DNA of 13,022 nucleotides from Deltaproteobacteria bacterium (GCA_019308525.1 JAFDIC010000061.1:1-13022); one strand, 5' to 3'; positions 1 to 7,381 are shown, counted from the stretch's first letter. Notes: generated by a model not told the origin, from the letters alone. A program made the numbers and translations.

Positions 1-60
1 CTTAAGGAGTAGTCGGGAACGCACCCCGGCGCCAATTGGAAGGACCGTTGCGGATGACCC

Positions 61-330
61 ATGCGAATCGAAACCTTATATTTTGCCACCCTGCGCAACC
101 TAACCGGCCTGGCCCGGGAGGAGGTCAACCTGGACGAAGGGGCAAAACTCCGCCACCTGCTGGAGTACCTATTTGATGTCCATGGGGAGAGGTTCCGCAA
201 TGCCCTGGACCTGGGGAACAGCCACGCAATCCTTGTCAACGGCCTCCACCACGAAACCCTCCAGGGCATGGAAACGACCTTGAAGCACGGGGACAGGGTC
301 GTATTCCTTCCCATAACCATGGGCGGTTAA
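61..330 (+). CDS. MoaD/ThiS-family small sulfur-carrier protein
   Basis: An 89-residue beta-grasp (ubiquitin-like) protein. The start MRIETLYFATLRNLTG, the central ILVNG and the C-terminal run GDRVVFLPITMGG are typical of MoaD-type proteins, which carry sulfur as a thiocarboxylate on the terminal Gly-Gly for molybdopterin/tungstopterin synthesis. The length fits MoaD (about 80-90 residues). The terminal Gly-Gly is intact, so it should be activatable by an E1-like MoeB/ThiF enzyme, but no such enzyme and no MoaE lies in the window. It differs clearly from the ThiS at 9648. No good ribosome-binding site precedes the ATG; the nearest purine run (about 38-44) is too far. The stop TAA is 13 nt from the end of the convergent permease gene. 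MoaD homologues often sit beside tungsten aldehyde oxidoreductases; what lies upstream is outside the window. The family is sure; the exact cofactor partner is not. Confidence 0.85.
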   Translation: MRIETLYFATLRNLTGLAREEVNLDEGAKLRHLLEYLFDVHGERFRNALDLGNSHAILVNGLHHETLQGMETTLKHGDRVVFLPITMGG

Positions 331-343
331 AGGCCAAGGATCT

Positions 344-1612
344 TTATTCGTGCCGGAGGGCCACGATGGGGTCCACCTCTGCGGCCCGTGCGGCGGGATA
401 GAGGCCGAAGATCACGCCTATTGCCACGCTGATGAAAAGCGGCAGCATGATGCTCCAGGGGGTTATGATGGTGGGCATCCCCGCAAAGTAAGTGATCATC
501 CTGGGTATCAGAATACCTATCCCTATCCCCAGAATGCCGCCCAGGGTTGACAGGACAACCGTTTCGATCAGGAACTGGGTTATGATCTGCTTCTTCTTGG
601 CCCCTATGGCGCGACGGATACCTATCTCCCTTGTTCTCTCGGTCACCGAGGCCAGCATTATGTTCATTATCCCTATACCTCCCACCAGAAGGCTGATAGC
701 CGCTATTGACCCCAGAACGATATTGAAGGTCCGCTTGGTGGCTTCCGCCTGTTTTAGAAGTGCCAGGGGAACGCTTATTGCGTAGTCCTTTTTCTTGTGA
801 AACTTCTTCAGCATCCGCTCTATTGCAAGGGCCGTCTTTTCCACGTTCTCCCTCTGGTCCACCTCGACGATGATCTGGTGAAGCTCCACCATTTCTCTTT
901 CAAATGAGCCGGATAGAAAGCGAAAGCTGATGTCACCGTAGTAAACGCGCGCTACATCGATGGGGATATATGCGTCTACCTGTTGGTCCGGGATCTGGAT
1001 GTTGGCAGCAGTACCGCCTTCACTCTTCACGATTCCCACTACCCTGAAGGTATCCCCGCCTATGCGAAGCGTCTGGCCGATGGTGCTCTCCGTCGCAAAG
1101 AGCCTCCTGGCCCCGTATTCCGTGAGCACCGCAACCGGAGCCTTTCTTTCCATGTCCCTGGGGGAAAGGACCCTGCCGGCAATGATGTCTCGCCTCACCA
1201 GGTCGAACCACAGGGGTGTTGTGCCCACCACTCTCAGTTCAAGCACTCTCTCTCCCATCCGACCCTGCTTCCGGATGATCTTCACCGGGACGGTCCTCTT
1301 TATGGTACCGATTGTTTCTGCCAGGCGCCTGTGGTCATCATAGGTGAGCCCGTAGATGACCATGAAAGTCCTGGTGGTGCCGGTGCTCTCATCCTCCACC
1401 GCCTTGACCGCTGTAATGATGATGTTGTTACTCCCGAGCTTCCTTATCTGGTCCAGGGCCTCCTTGCTGGCACCCTCGCCCACGGCCAGCATGGCTACCA
1501 CGCTACCCACACCGAACACCACTCCTAGCATCGTGAGGAAAGATCGCAGTTTATGGAGCAGCAGGTTATCGATGCCCAGAAGGATATTGCGGACTATCCT
1601 GGCCTGTTTCAT
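344..1612 (-). CDS. MacB-type ABC transporter permease (FtsX family)
   Basis: A 422-residue inner-membrane permease of a MacB/LolC-like exporter. It has the family architecture: a short cytoplasmic N-terminus, TM1 at about residues 22-44 (LRSFLTMLGVVFGVGSVVAM), a large periplasmic core (about 45-290), then three TM segments at about 297-322, 347-370 and 385-407. The motif TERTREIGIRRAIGA (324-338) after TM2 is the conserved cytoplasmic coupling stretch of FtsX-domain permeases. The C-terminal PAARAAEVDPIVALRHE is the classic MacB ending. It lacks a fused ATPase; the separate ATPase gene ends 4 nt upstream. GAGGAG lies 7 nt before the ATG, within the end of the ATPase gene, so coupled translation is likely. 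MacB proteins transmit ATPase motion across the membrane to drive efflux from the periplasm through the MFP and TolC rather than moving substrate through the membrane. The substrate cannot be told from sequence. It is the last gene of the operon and converges on the MoaD-like gene; no clear terminator is seen between them. Confidence 0.93.
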   Translation of the reverse strand: MKQARIVRNILLGIDNLLLHKLRSFLTMLGVVFGVGSVVAMLAVGEGASKEALDQIRKLGSNNIIITAVKAVEDESTGTTRTFMVIYGLTYDDHRRLAETIGTIKRTVPVKIIRKQGRMGERVLELRVVGTTPLWFDLVRRDIIAGRVLSPRDMERKAPVAVLTEYGARRLFATESTIGQTLRIGGDTFRVVGIVKSEGGTAANIQIPDQQVDAYIPIDVARVYYGDISFRFLSGSFEREMVELHQIIVEVDQRENVEKTALAIERMLKKFHKKKDYAISVPLALLKQAEATKRTFNIVLGSIAAISLLVGGIGIMNIMLASVTERTREIGIRRAIGAKKKQIITQFLIETVVLSTLGGILGIGIGILIPRMITYFAGMPTIITPWSIMLPLFISVAIGVIFGLYPAARAAEVDPIVALRHE

Positions 1613-1616
1613 CCCC

Positions 1617-2318
1617 TTACTCCTCTATACCCTCTATGACACCGTCTCTCATGTGGATGCTTCTCTTGGCAAAGGCCGCTATGTGGGATTCGTGGGTTAC
1701 CATGATGATGGTCTTGCCCTGGGCATTGAGTTGAACCAGCAATTCCATGATCTGTTCTCCAGTCGCAGTATCAAGGTTCCCTGTTGGTTCATCTGCAAAG
1801 ATGATCTCTGGATCATTGGCAAGGGCCCTGGCTATGGCAACCCTCTGCATTTGACCGCCTGACAACTCTGACGGGCGATGGTCCAGCCTTTCTTCGAGAC
1901 CCACTAGAGATGCAAGCTCCTTCGCCCTCTGGGCGCTTCGGGAGGCATCCCAACCCAGGTAATAGAGGGGCAACTCGATGTTTCTCTGCACCGTCAACTG
2001 GGGGATCAGGTTGAAGCTCTGGAATATGAACCCCAGGTGCCTAAGCCTCAGCTCGCTGAGGGCGTCGTCGTTCAGGGTGCTGACATTTTCTCCTTCAAGG
2101 AAGTACGCACCCCTTGTCAGGCGATCCAGGCACCCGAGGATATTCATCATGGTGCTCTTGCCCGAACCACTTGGCCCCATGATGGCACTGAAGCTCCCCC
2201 GTTCAAAGGAGACATTGACCCCTGCCAGGGCCCTCACTTCCTGCCTCCCCATCTGGTAGACTTTGTAGGCATCAACTAGTCTTACAATTTCATTGTCTGT
2301 TTCGGAAGAACCGGTCAT
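1617..2318 (-). CDS. ABC transporter ATP-binding protein (MacB/LolD type)
   Basis: A 233-residue cytoplasmic ATPase with every ABC motif intact: Walker A GPSGSGKST (48-56), Q-loop Gln100 in FIFQSFNLIP, signature LSGGQMQRVAIARAL (152-166), Walker B IIFADE (172-177) followed by PTGNLD, and the H-loop His209 in MVTHE. The combination SFNLIPQLTV and DEPTGNLD marks the MacB/LolD/FtsE branch of ATPases that pair with FtsX-fold permeases. Two copies should dimerise under the neighbouring permease and power the exporter. The ATG is preceded by GGAAGGG about 9 nt upstream, in the 18-nt gap after the MFP gene. The N-terminal residues MTGSSETDNE before the conserved core are not informative, so the start could be a few codons off. 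Confidence 0.95.
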   Translation of the reverse strand: MTGSSETDNEIVRLVDAYKVYQMGRQEVRALAGVNVSFERGSFSAIMGPSGSGKSTMMNILGCLDRLTRGAYFLEGENVSTLNDDALSELRLRHLGFIFQSFNLIPQLTVQRNIELPLYYLGWDASRSAQRAKELASLVGLEERLDHRPSELSGGQMQRVAIARALANDPEIIFADEPTGNLDTATGEQIMELLVQLNAQGKTIIMVTHESHIAAFAKRSIHMRDGVIEGIEE

Positions 2319-2336
2319 CCGGAGAAACCCTTCCTT

Positions 2337-4181
2337 TCACTGTCCTGTCATCCTTTCCCTTACAAACCTCCTCCTCTCCTCCCTTGACATGTTGCGGAAC
2401 CTCTCCCGCTCTTCGGGTGAGAGGCTCTCAAGAAATCTGCGCCTCTTCTCCCTCTCTTCAGGGGAAAGGTCCTGCAACCTCTTCAATCTCCCTTCCCGCT
2501 CCCCGGTTGGGATTCCTCCTGCCCCCGTTGAGGGCTTGGGGCGGGGCCTATCAATTGTCCCCCGAATCCCCTCCCCTTTCTTGTCGGGAGCCTGCCCGGG
2601 CTGTAGAGCAGATGATGAAGTCGGTCCCGTTCTTATGGGCCCGAGTCCCTTTATGATCTTGTCTCCATCCGTTGCCGGTTCAAGAGAGGCCTCAGAAAGA
2701 GGAGGACTCAGGGAAACGATCTCTCCTGGTTCAAGTCCCCGGATGATGTGTACCATTCGGTTGTTGTCCAGGCCTATCTCCACCTCTCTCGGTTCAAATG
2801 ACTCCCCATTCATCACGTAAACCGTGGGTCTGCCTCCTATCCTGAGTACCGCCTGGACCGGGACGTAGGTGGCCTCCTCATATTGTTCCACGATGATCTC
2901 CGCCTTGCAGCTCATTCCGCTACGTAGCTCATCGCTCGACCCGTCCAGGAAAATGTCCGTGTCATAGACCTTGAGATCCGGGTTCAAGAAAGCGCTCTGT
3001 GCATCAGGCAGGGGTGCTATCCTTGCCACTTTGCCGAAAAACACCTTTCCAGGTAGCGCGTCGACCGTAACCTTCACCGGAAGCCCCACGCGAACCTTCT
3101 CAAGGTTCGACTCGTGTATTGCCACCTCTGCCTTTGCAGCCCTGCCGACCGGAAGGTGGATCAACTCCTGTCGTTCCCTCACCACCTTGCCCTCCTCTAA
3201 GGGCTCCACCCTGCGCCTGAAGCCACCCTTCTGGGCGCTGGTGGCATAGATCACGAGACCATCGGCAGGGGCATAGATCTTTGTCTTTTCTATCTGCCTT
3301 TCTTTTTTCCTTAATTTATCCTTTTGCCGCTCGAACTCCGCCTTCTTCGCCTTCAGGTTTGCCTCTGCCTGGGCCACGTCCGCCTTTGCCTTGCGGATCG
3401 TCCTCTCCAGGGCCATCCTGGCCTGTTTGAGGTCGCTCTTGAGCTGATCCAGCCTCCTCTTGTGGGTGTAGTTTTTGAGCAACTCCAGGTCGTTCTTGGC
3501 AAGCTCGAGGTTCAGGGTGTTTTTCTTTACTGCCAGTTCATCTGTCCTGAACTCGGTCTCGGATATATACTTTTCATTGAAAAGGCGCCTTGACCACTCC
3601 AGTTTTTCCTGAGATCTTGTCAATTCTTCCCTTGCAAGGGTCAACTTCGCCTCGGCCTCTTTCAACTGGTTAGGGTACTCCCCCTCCACGTATTTCTTCA
3701 GATCCTCCTTGGCGAACTTGTAGGCCAGTTTCGCCTTGTCCACATCGGCCTCGGCCTGGTTCTTGACCACTTCCAGGTTTTCTCTGGCACTGATAAAGGC
3801 CGCCTCGGCATTCTGCACCCGAATCTGCTGGTCTATCTTCTGGTCCAGGAGGGAACTGGCGTCCAGCTCTACGAGCAGATCCCCTTTCTTGACCCTGGTG
3901 CCTTCCGGTATGAGGTAAAGGATGGTGGTCTTCCCTTCCACTTCGTTCTTGATCACCACCTGCTCCCTGGCCTTTATGGTGCCCGATTCAGTGACGCTGA
4001 TTTTCAAGGGACCTCGCCGGACGACAAATGTCGCAATCTCTTTCTCCCCTCCTTCCTTTACCTTGGATGACCTCAACTCCACCAGGTAATTCACCGCAAG
4101 CGCTGCAACCACAACAAGGCCAGTCAATATGTAGAGTTTCCTGCTCCTCAAAGACCAGGAATTCTTTTTCTTGTCGTTCAT
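2337..4181 (-). CDS. Membrane-fusion (MacA/HlyD-like) protein with LSPEER-repeat tail
   Basis: A 614-residue periplasmic adaptor, well above the roughly 370-450 usual for MacA-type proteins. Order of parts: cytoplasmic basic N-terminus; one TM anchor (about 15-36); first lipoyl half (about 79-111, with VEGKTTILYLIPEGTRVKKG); a long coiled-coil hairpin (about 112-300); second lipoyl half (KTKIYAPADGLVIYAT, 299-314); beta-barrel (about 348-432); membrane-proximal domain (about 434-492). The family bridges the inner-membrane pump and a TolC-like channel. The extra part is residues 495-614: a Pro/Gly/Ser-rich linker, then three charged repeats starting LSPEEREKRRRF (572), LSPEERERFRN (587) and MSREERRRFVRE (598). 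The tail should be periplasmic. Such repeats recall the LTxxQ motifs of Spy/CpxP proteins and DUF3106-like sequences; its role is unknown. The ATG overlaps the channel gene's stop (ATGA, 4 nt) and has GGAGGG 6 nt upstream, which settles the start. Confidence 0.92.
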   Translation of the reverse strand: MNDKKKNSWSLRSRKLYILTGLVVVAALAVNYLVELRSSKVKEGGEKEIATFVVRRGPLKISVTESGTIKAREQVVIKNEVEGKTTILYLIPEGTRVKKGDLLVELDASSLLDQKIDQQIRVQNAEAAFISARENLEVVKNQAEADVDKAKLAYKFAKEDLKKYVEGEYPNQLKEAEAKLTLAREELTRSQEKLEWSRRLFNEKYISETEFRTDELAVKKNTLNLELAKNDLELLKNYTHKRRLDQLKSDLKQARMALERTIRKAKADVAQAEANLKAKKAEFERQKDKLRKKERQIEKTKIYAPADGLVIYATSAQKGGFRRRVEPLEEGKVVRERQELIHLPVGRAAKAEVAIHESNLEKVRVGLPVKVTVDALPGKVFFGKVARIAPLPDAQSAFLNPDLKVYDTDIFLDGSSDELRSGMSCKAEIIVEQYEEATYVPVQAVLRIGGRPTVYVMNGESFEPREVEIGLDNNRMVHIIRGLEPGEIVSLSPPLSEASLEPATDGDKIIKGLGPIRTGPTSSSALQPGQAPDKKGEGIRGTIDRPRPKPSTGAGGIPTGEREGRLKRLQDLSPEEREKRRRFLESLSPEERERFRNMSREERRRFVRERMTGQ

Positions 4182-6148
4182 TCCAATCCCTCCAACCAGA
4201 AACCCATCTCGGGACTATATTCCTGCCACAATCCCCTTTCGTCAACCCTGAGGACACCAGTGTCCCGCTGAAATTCCAACTCCGCTATCCTGTAATCCAC
4301 CACTGCTGAAATGAATGCGTTCTTGGCATTGATCAACGACTCCTGGGCCTCAAGGACATCCCGTATCGGGATACGGCCTGCCTCAAAGAACAGTGCCGTG
4401 CTTTTCACCCGCCTCTCTGCCACAAGCGTGGCCCTTGCCTGGATCTTCCTTGCCTCCCTGGCCTCGAACATGGCGCGCAGCCTGTCACGGACCGCGAGTT
4501 TGATCTTATCTTCCAGTTCCCGCAGGTTCAGCACGGAGTCTTCCAGGTCTATGAAACTCTTCCTGTAAGCGTTCCTCTCGGCGGTTCGTTCAAAGGGAAG
4601 GTCAATGGTCAGCAGGGCGGAATAGATGCCCTTTTCCGCCCTGAGCTTGGCATTATCCAAATGAGCGGTATCAATGGATCGGGGTTCACCAAGCCTTGCC
4701 TTTCCCAGCAGGGTCACCTCCGCCCTCAGGGCATCCGCCCTTACGACTACCTTTCTTTGTGCATCATAGACCTTTCCTTCGGCTACCCTCAGGTCCAGGC
4801 GGTTTTTCAGACCCAGGTCGATGGCGCGGGAAGGATCCATCTCCAGAGGGCCGGCCCCTTCCCTTCCCGGCATGGACAATTGGATCGGGGCATCAGCAGG
4901 CTGCACTTTTTCCCTTTCCTTGCGCACTTTTTCGCGAGCTATTTCCTCTATGATGCCGGAGGTTTCAGCAACCAGTTTATCCAGCTCACCCCTGTCCAGG
5001 AGGAGCTCGGCGTCAGGGGGCAGGCCCAAGAGGAATTTGAAAAAATCCAGGCTCCTCTTGTAGTCCTCCTGTGCCCTGATCCACCGGTTCCGGGCCCTCA
5101 GCTCGTTCTGGCGTGCCTGGTCGACCTGCACCTCCGAAACCCGCCCTGCATCCGCCATCCTTCGCGTACGCCGCGTGGATGAAATCAGGTTGCGGTAGTT
5201 CTCCTCGGCATTCTCCACCTCGCTCAGGCGTCGAAGCACCTCCAGATAATTCTTGGCGATGTCTACGGCCAGGGTCTTCTTGAACCTCTCAAATTCCCAT
5301 ATGGCATAAAGGACATTCCTTTCTGCCTGCGTCAGCGGTTCAGTCACGATCTGCCGCCCCGCCCCCCTTAAAAGAGGAATCGTGATAGAGGCATCTCCCA
5401 CTATTCCCAGGGTCGAAGAATTATCCTGGGTGAGCAGTTTAACCACATCCAGTGCCAGAGCCGTACTGAACTCTATACCGCTCTTGAGCTTCCTGCTCCA
5501 CTCCAGTCCGCCGCCGACCTCTGCACCCGTTACGGTTTTCTTGCCGCTCGAATCCGTCTCTATGAATCCCTCGATTCTTCCTGCCAGTATGTTTCGGAAC
5601 TCGTTCCGCTCCAGGTCCAGGTCCAGGGCTGCCCTGAATATGGCCTCCTTCTCGAATTGATATTCAGGGTTGTTCCGAGCTCCTATCTGGAGCGCCTCTA
5701 CCATGGATATCCTAAGGGGGCCTTCTTCAGGCACCGTGACGACTCGATCTTCGGAGGGCTCCCCCCCTGGATAGTTCTTCTCAGGCCAGTGCTCAATCTT
5801 CTTCAGTCTGTCAGTACCCAGGGATGCCTCGCTGGCGTAAGGCAGGCCTTGATCGATCAGCAAGCGCCGACGAAGGATGTCGCTGGGGCGTTCGATAGTG
5901 AAAGGCGTTGCCTTGCCCAGGGCCTTCTCTTGTGCCTCCTGGATTACCCCGGTTGCGACCATGTCGGCCTCCTCCCGATACCCTGCCGGTGTCCGGCAAC
6001 CGGCCAAGAGTCCCAGTGCAGCGACCAAAAAGAGTATTGATCGGAAGAAGGACCTCAAGGACAACTTGCCGCTCCCTGTGCAGGCGCGAAAGGCAACAGG
6101 AACAAAATCCATGGAAGGGAATATGAATGCTCTTCTACCTGCCACCAT
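4178..6148 (-). CDS. TolC-like outer-membrane efflux channel lipoprotein
   Basis: A 656-residue outer-membrane factor. A hydrophobic stretch ILFLVAALGLLAG ends in Cys51 (LLAGC), a lipobox, so the mature protein should be lipid-anchored like NodT/OprM-type channels. After a spacer of about 95 residues come two TolC-type (OEP) repeats of long amphipathic helices and short strands: the first about 150-380 (ARNNPEYQFEKEAIFRAALD, then TLAVDIAKNYLEVLRRLSEVENA), the second about 430-640 (RAIDLGLKNRLDLRVAEGKV, then FFEAGRIPIRDVLEAQESL). It is long for the family. The chosen start is supported by AAGGAGG 8 nt upstream; it gives an unusually long region of about 33 residues before the hydrophobic core. 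An internal ATG (Met13, 6112) would give a more normal signal peptide but has no ribosome-binding site. It is the first gene of the exporter operon and overlaps the MFP gene by 4 nt, so it is the dedicated exit channel. Confidence 0.92.
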   Translation of the reverse strand: MVAGRRAFIFPSMDFVPVAFRACTGSGKLSLRSFFRSILFLVAALGLLAGCRTPAGYREEADMVATGVIQEAQEKALGKATPFTIERPSDILRRRLLIDQGLPYASEASLGTDRLKKIEHWPEKNYPGGEPSEDRVVTVPEEGPLRISMVEALQIGARNNPEYQFEKEAIFRAALDLDLERNEFRNILAGRIEGFIETDSSGKKTVTGAEVGGGLEWSRKLKSGIEFSTALALDVVKLLTQDNSSTLGIVGDASITIPLLRGAGRQIVTEPLTQAERNVLYAIWEFERFKKTLAVDIAKNYLEVLRRLSEVENAEENYRNLISSTRRTRRMADAGRVSEVQVDQARQNELRARNRWIRAQEDYKRSLDFFKFLLGLPPDAELLLDRGELDKLVAETSGIIEEIAREKVRKEREKVQPADAPIQLSMPGREGAGPLEMDPSRAIDLGLKNRLDLRVAEGKVYDAQRKVVVRADALRAEVTLLGKARLGEPRSIDTAHLDNAKLRAEKGIYSALLTIDLPFERTAERNAYRKSFIDLEDSVLNLRELEDKIKLAVRDRLRAMFEAREARKIQARATLVAERRVKSTALFFEAGRIPIRDVLEAQESLINAKNAFISAVVDYRIAELEFQRDTGVLRVDERGLWQEYSPEMGFWLEGLE

Positions 6149-6156
6149 AACCTCTT

Positions 6157-6163
6157 CCTCCTT
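6157..6163 (-). promoter_or_regulatory. Strong ribosome-binding site fixing the channel start
   Basis: On the minus strand AAGGAGG lies 8 nt before the ATG at 6148. This near-perfect Shine-Dalgarno supports the upstream Met over the internal Met13 at 6112, although the resulting signal peptide is long. Confidence 0.75.
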
Positions 6164-6201
6164 GCTCGCTACCCAAAATCCTTGGTACTGGGTTCAAAGA
6201 T

Positions 6202-6236
6202 CAGGGTCCAGAGAGCCCGGCTCTGGTTCGCCCCTG
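6202..6236 (-). other. Two-tier hairpin in the exporter leader
   Basis: CAGGG (6202-6206) pairs with CCCTG (6232-6236), and inside it CCAGAG (6208-6213) pairs with CTCTGG (6221-6226) around a 7-nt loop, leaving an asymmetric internal loop (1 versus 5 nt). It lies about 55-90 nt upstream of the channel start. No T-run follows on either strand, so it is not an intrinsic terminator. A role in leader structure or mRNA stability is inference. Confidence 0.4.
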
Positions 6237-6352
6237 AAAGAGGCTGAGTCCCGACGCGACCAGCTATATCAAGGAGCCAGAAAAATCTTGACTCCGTTTT
6301 GATCCAACAAATTGAGAATGCAAGCCTGGCATTGGCGATAATCTTGTTCTGT

Positions 6353-6378
6353 ATTCTGGATTCTGGCTCCTGGATTCC
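6353..6378. repeat. Degenerate heptamer tandem repeat (ATTCTGG)
   Basis: Reads ATTCTGG, ATTCTGG, CTCCTGG, ATTCC: about 3.7 units of 7 nt, with a decayed extra unit (GTTCTGT) just before. From memory, similar TGGATTCTGG/CCAGAATCC tracts occur between genes in deltaproteobacterial genomes. I see no coding role. Confidence 0.55.
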
Positions 6379-6418
6379 TTGCATGCATATCACGCCACAG
6401 CCTTTGAATTCTGAGCGG

Positions 6419-6451
6419 ATCCTCTCCTGGATGCCGCCATGGGGAGAGGAT
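6419..6451. other. Perfect 9-bp inverted repeat
   Basis: ATCCTCTCC (6419-6427) and GGAGAGGAT (6443-6451) are perfect reverse complements around a 15-nt loop, extendable by one wobble pair. No T-tract follows in the leftward direction, so it does not look like a terminator for that strand. It would lie in the leader of the exporter operon if that is transcribed from 6563 or by read-through from the Spy-like gene. Confidence 0.45.
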
Positions 6452-6562
6452 ATGGATTTCAGTTTTCAATCAAATGATCCCTCTCGCCCTGTCCCGCCCT
6501 AAGGTGTTTCTTGAAAACCAGCGATATGGTGGATCCGGCATTGGACAATAGGCAACATGGTA

Positions 6563-6591
6563 ATTATATCACAACAGAAGGCTAACAAGAC
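6563..6591 (-). promoter_or_regulatory. Possible extended -10 promoter for the exporter operon
   Basis: The minus strand carries TGATATAAT (6563-6571), a perfect TATAAT with the TGn extension. At a 17-nt spacer the -35 position holds GTCTTG (6586-6591), a poor match, as is common for extended -10 promoters. It would give a leader of about 410 nt before the channel gene, which is long, so it may serve something else or be chance in an AT-rich patch. Confidence 0.4.
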
Positions 6592-6712
6592 ACGCAAGAA
6601 TATTGCGAGGATACGCTGAAGGAGGTACGGAAGCCAGAGGAAAGCGTTCGAATTCGAGATATCTTTCGACTCCTCTTCACCGAGAAGATCCCGGGTACGT
6701 CTCTTATTCATA

Positions 6713-6744
6713 TGCCCGGCCCAGGGGAGGCCCAGGACCGGGCA
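6713..6744 (-). terminator. Weak GC-rich hairpin after the Spy-like gene
   Basis: TGCCCGG (6713-6719) pairs with CCGGGCA (6738-6744), with partly matched inner bases. It starts about 30 nt past the Spy-like stop codon. The downstream leftward sequence is AT-rich but has no T-run, so it is at best a weak terminator and read-through toward the exporter operon is possible. Confidence 0.3.
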
Positions 6745-6775
6745 CACGCATGCATGGGATTTGTAATGGGGTCGT

Positions 6776-7249
6776 CTATTGCCAGGCAGGCCCTAGTCTC
6801 ATCTCCTGGTATGCCCCCGGCCTTTCCCCCTTTGGTCGACGTGACCCTCTGCGGGACTTCAAGGAGAGGACCTTTTCCCGCTGTTCAGGCGTCAGGATCT
6901 TTCGGAATTCCAGGCGAAAATCCGTCAACCTGTCTTCCATCTTTGCCCTCAGCTCGCGAATCTCCCTTTGCTTCGCCTTAATCTTTGCTGCATCAAGATT
7001 GTCTTCCATCCACAAGAGACTCAGTTCGGTCCTTTTCTTGATCATCTCGTTCCTCAGGTGAAGAATATCATCCCTGAGGGATTGCCGCAGGGATTGGATC
7101 TTGCCTCTCTGCTCTTCGGTGAGATTCAGGTCTTTGAACCAGGTGGACCTTTCACCCCTGGCCATCCCCTCGCCTCCGGGCCCTGCAATGGCTCCGTTGA
7201 CCAACAGGGCAAGGAGCAAGAAAATTGAAAGCACTAGGATCTTCTTCAT
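6776..7249 (-). CDS. Periplasmic Spy/CpxP/ZraP-like protein with LTxxQ motifs
   Basis: A 157-residue exported protein. Residues 1-22 form a signal peptide (KK, a leucine-rich core LVLSIFLLLALLV, then AIA before Gly23). The mature part is almost all charged alpha-helix with two LTxxQ motifs, LTEEQRGKIQSL (43) and LTPEQREKVLSL (119), the hallmark of the Spy/CpxP/ZraP family. These act in the envelope as chaperones, stress-signal modulators or metal binders. The tail (132-157) is basic and disordered-looking; there is no His/Cys-rich metal cluster, so zinc binding as in ZraP is not evident. AAGGAGGTGA lies 6 nt before the ATG, a near-ideal ribosome-binding site. A sigma-54-type promoter and an upstream half-site cluster precede it and resemble those in front of the kinase at 10915, so control by that two-component system is likely. 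The exporter operon follows on the same strand. Confidence 0.88.
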   Translation of the reverse strand: MKKILVLSIFLLLALLVNGAIAGPGGEGMARGERSTWFKDLNLTEEQRGKIQSLRQSLRDDILHLRNEMIKKRTELSLLWMEDNLDAAKIKAKQREIRELRAKMEDRLTDFRLEFRKILTPEQREKVLSLKSRRGSRRPKGERPGAYQEMRLGPAWQ

Positions 7250-7280
7250 GGCTCGTCACCTCCTTTCTGGTACCCGATAA

Positions 7281-7296
7281 TGCATGGGTTGTGCCA
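7281..7296 (-). promoter_or_regulatory. Sigma-54 (-24/-12) promoter of the Spy-like gene
   Basis: The minus strand reads TGGCACAACCCATGCA. Against the sigma-54 consensus TGGCACG-N4-TTGCA it matches TGGCAC fully and keeps the required GG-to-GC spacing (12 nt between corresponding positions), with ATGCA for TTGCA. Transcription would start near 7271, leaving about 22 nt of leader that just includes the ribosome-binding site. Position, match and the upstream activator-like cluster agree. Confidence 0.75.
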
Positions 7297-7381
7297 CGAT
7301 TTCCCTCTTATTATAACCACCTGTTTTTGCTTGTATCTAGGACTAGCCGCCCGTGAAAGGGGTTCCTTCAAAGGGAAATGG

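Larger units (their letters stand above)
6149..6775. other. 627-nt non-coding region upstream of the exporter operon
   Basis: No convincing gene is seen on either strand; the small open frames (up to about 80 codons) lack recognisable motifs, and some run through a simple repeat. The region holds, from right to left, a GC-rich hairpin just past the Spy-like gene (6713-6744), a possible leftward extended -10 promoter (6563-6571), a perfect 9-bp hairpin (6419-6451), a degenerate heptamer repeat (6353-6378) and a two-tier hairpin (6202-6236) close to the channel gene. If the 6563 promoter is used, the exporter mRNA has a leader of about 410 nt. Confidence 0.6.

Noticed and set aside
1..60. Possible end of an upstream gene (stops at 3, 10 and 55 in two frames; third frame open to 103)
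   Set aside because: Too little sequence to choose a frame or recognise a C-terminus.
6168..6182. Sigma-54-like AGGATTTTGGGTAGC directly upstream of the channel gene (minus strand)
   Set aside because: It matches only the GG and GC; the start would fall inside the ribosome-binding site, and no TGTCGA cluster lies upstream.
6269..6747. Small open frames in the intergenic region (up to about 80 codons)
   Set aside because: No motifs; one runs through the heptamer repeat (repeating ESRIQ-like residues), and none has a good ribosome-binding site.
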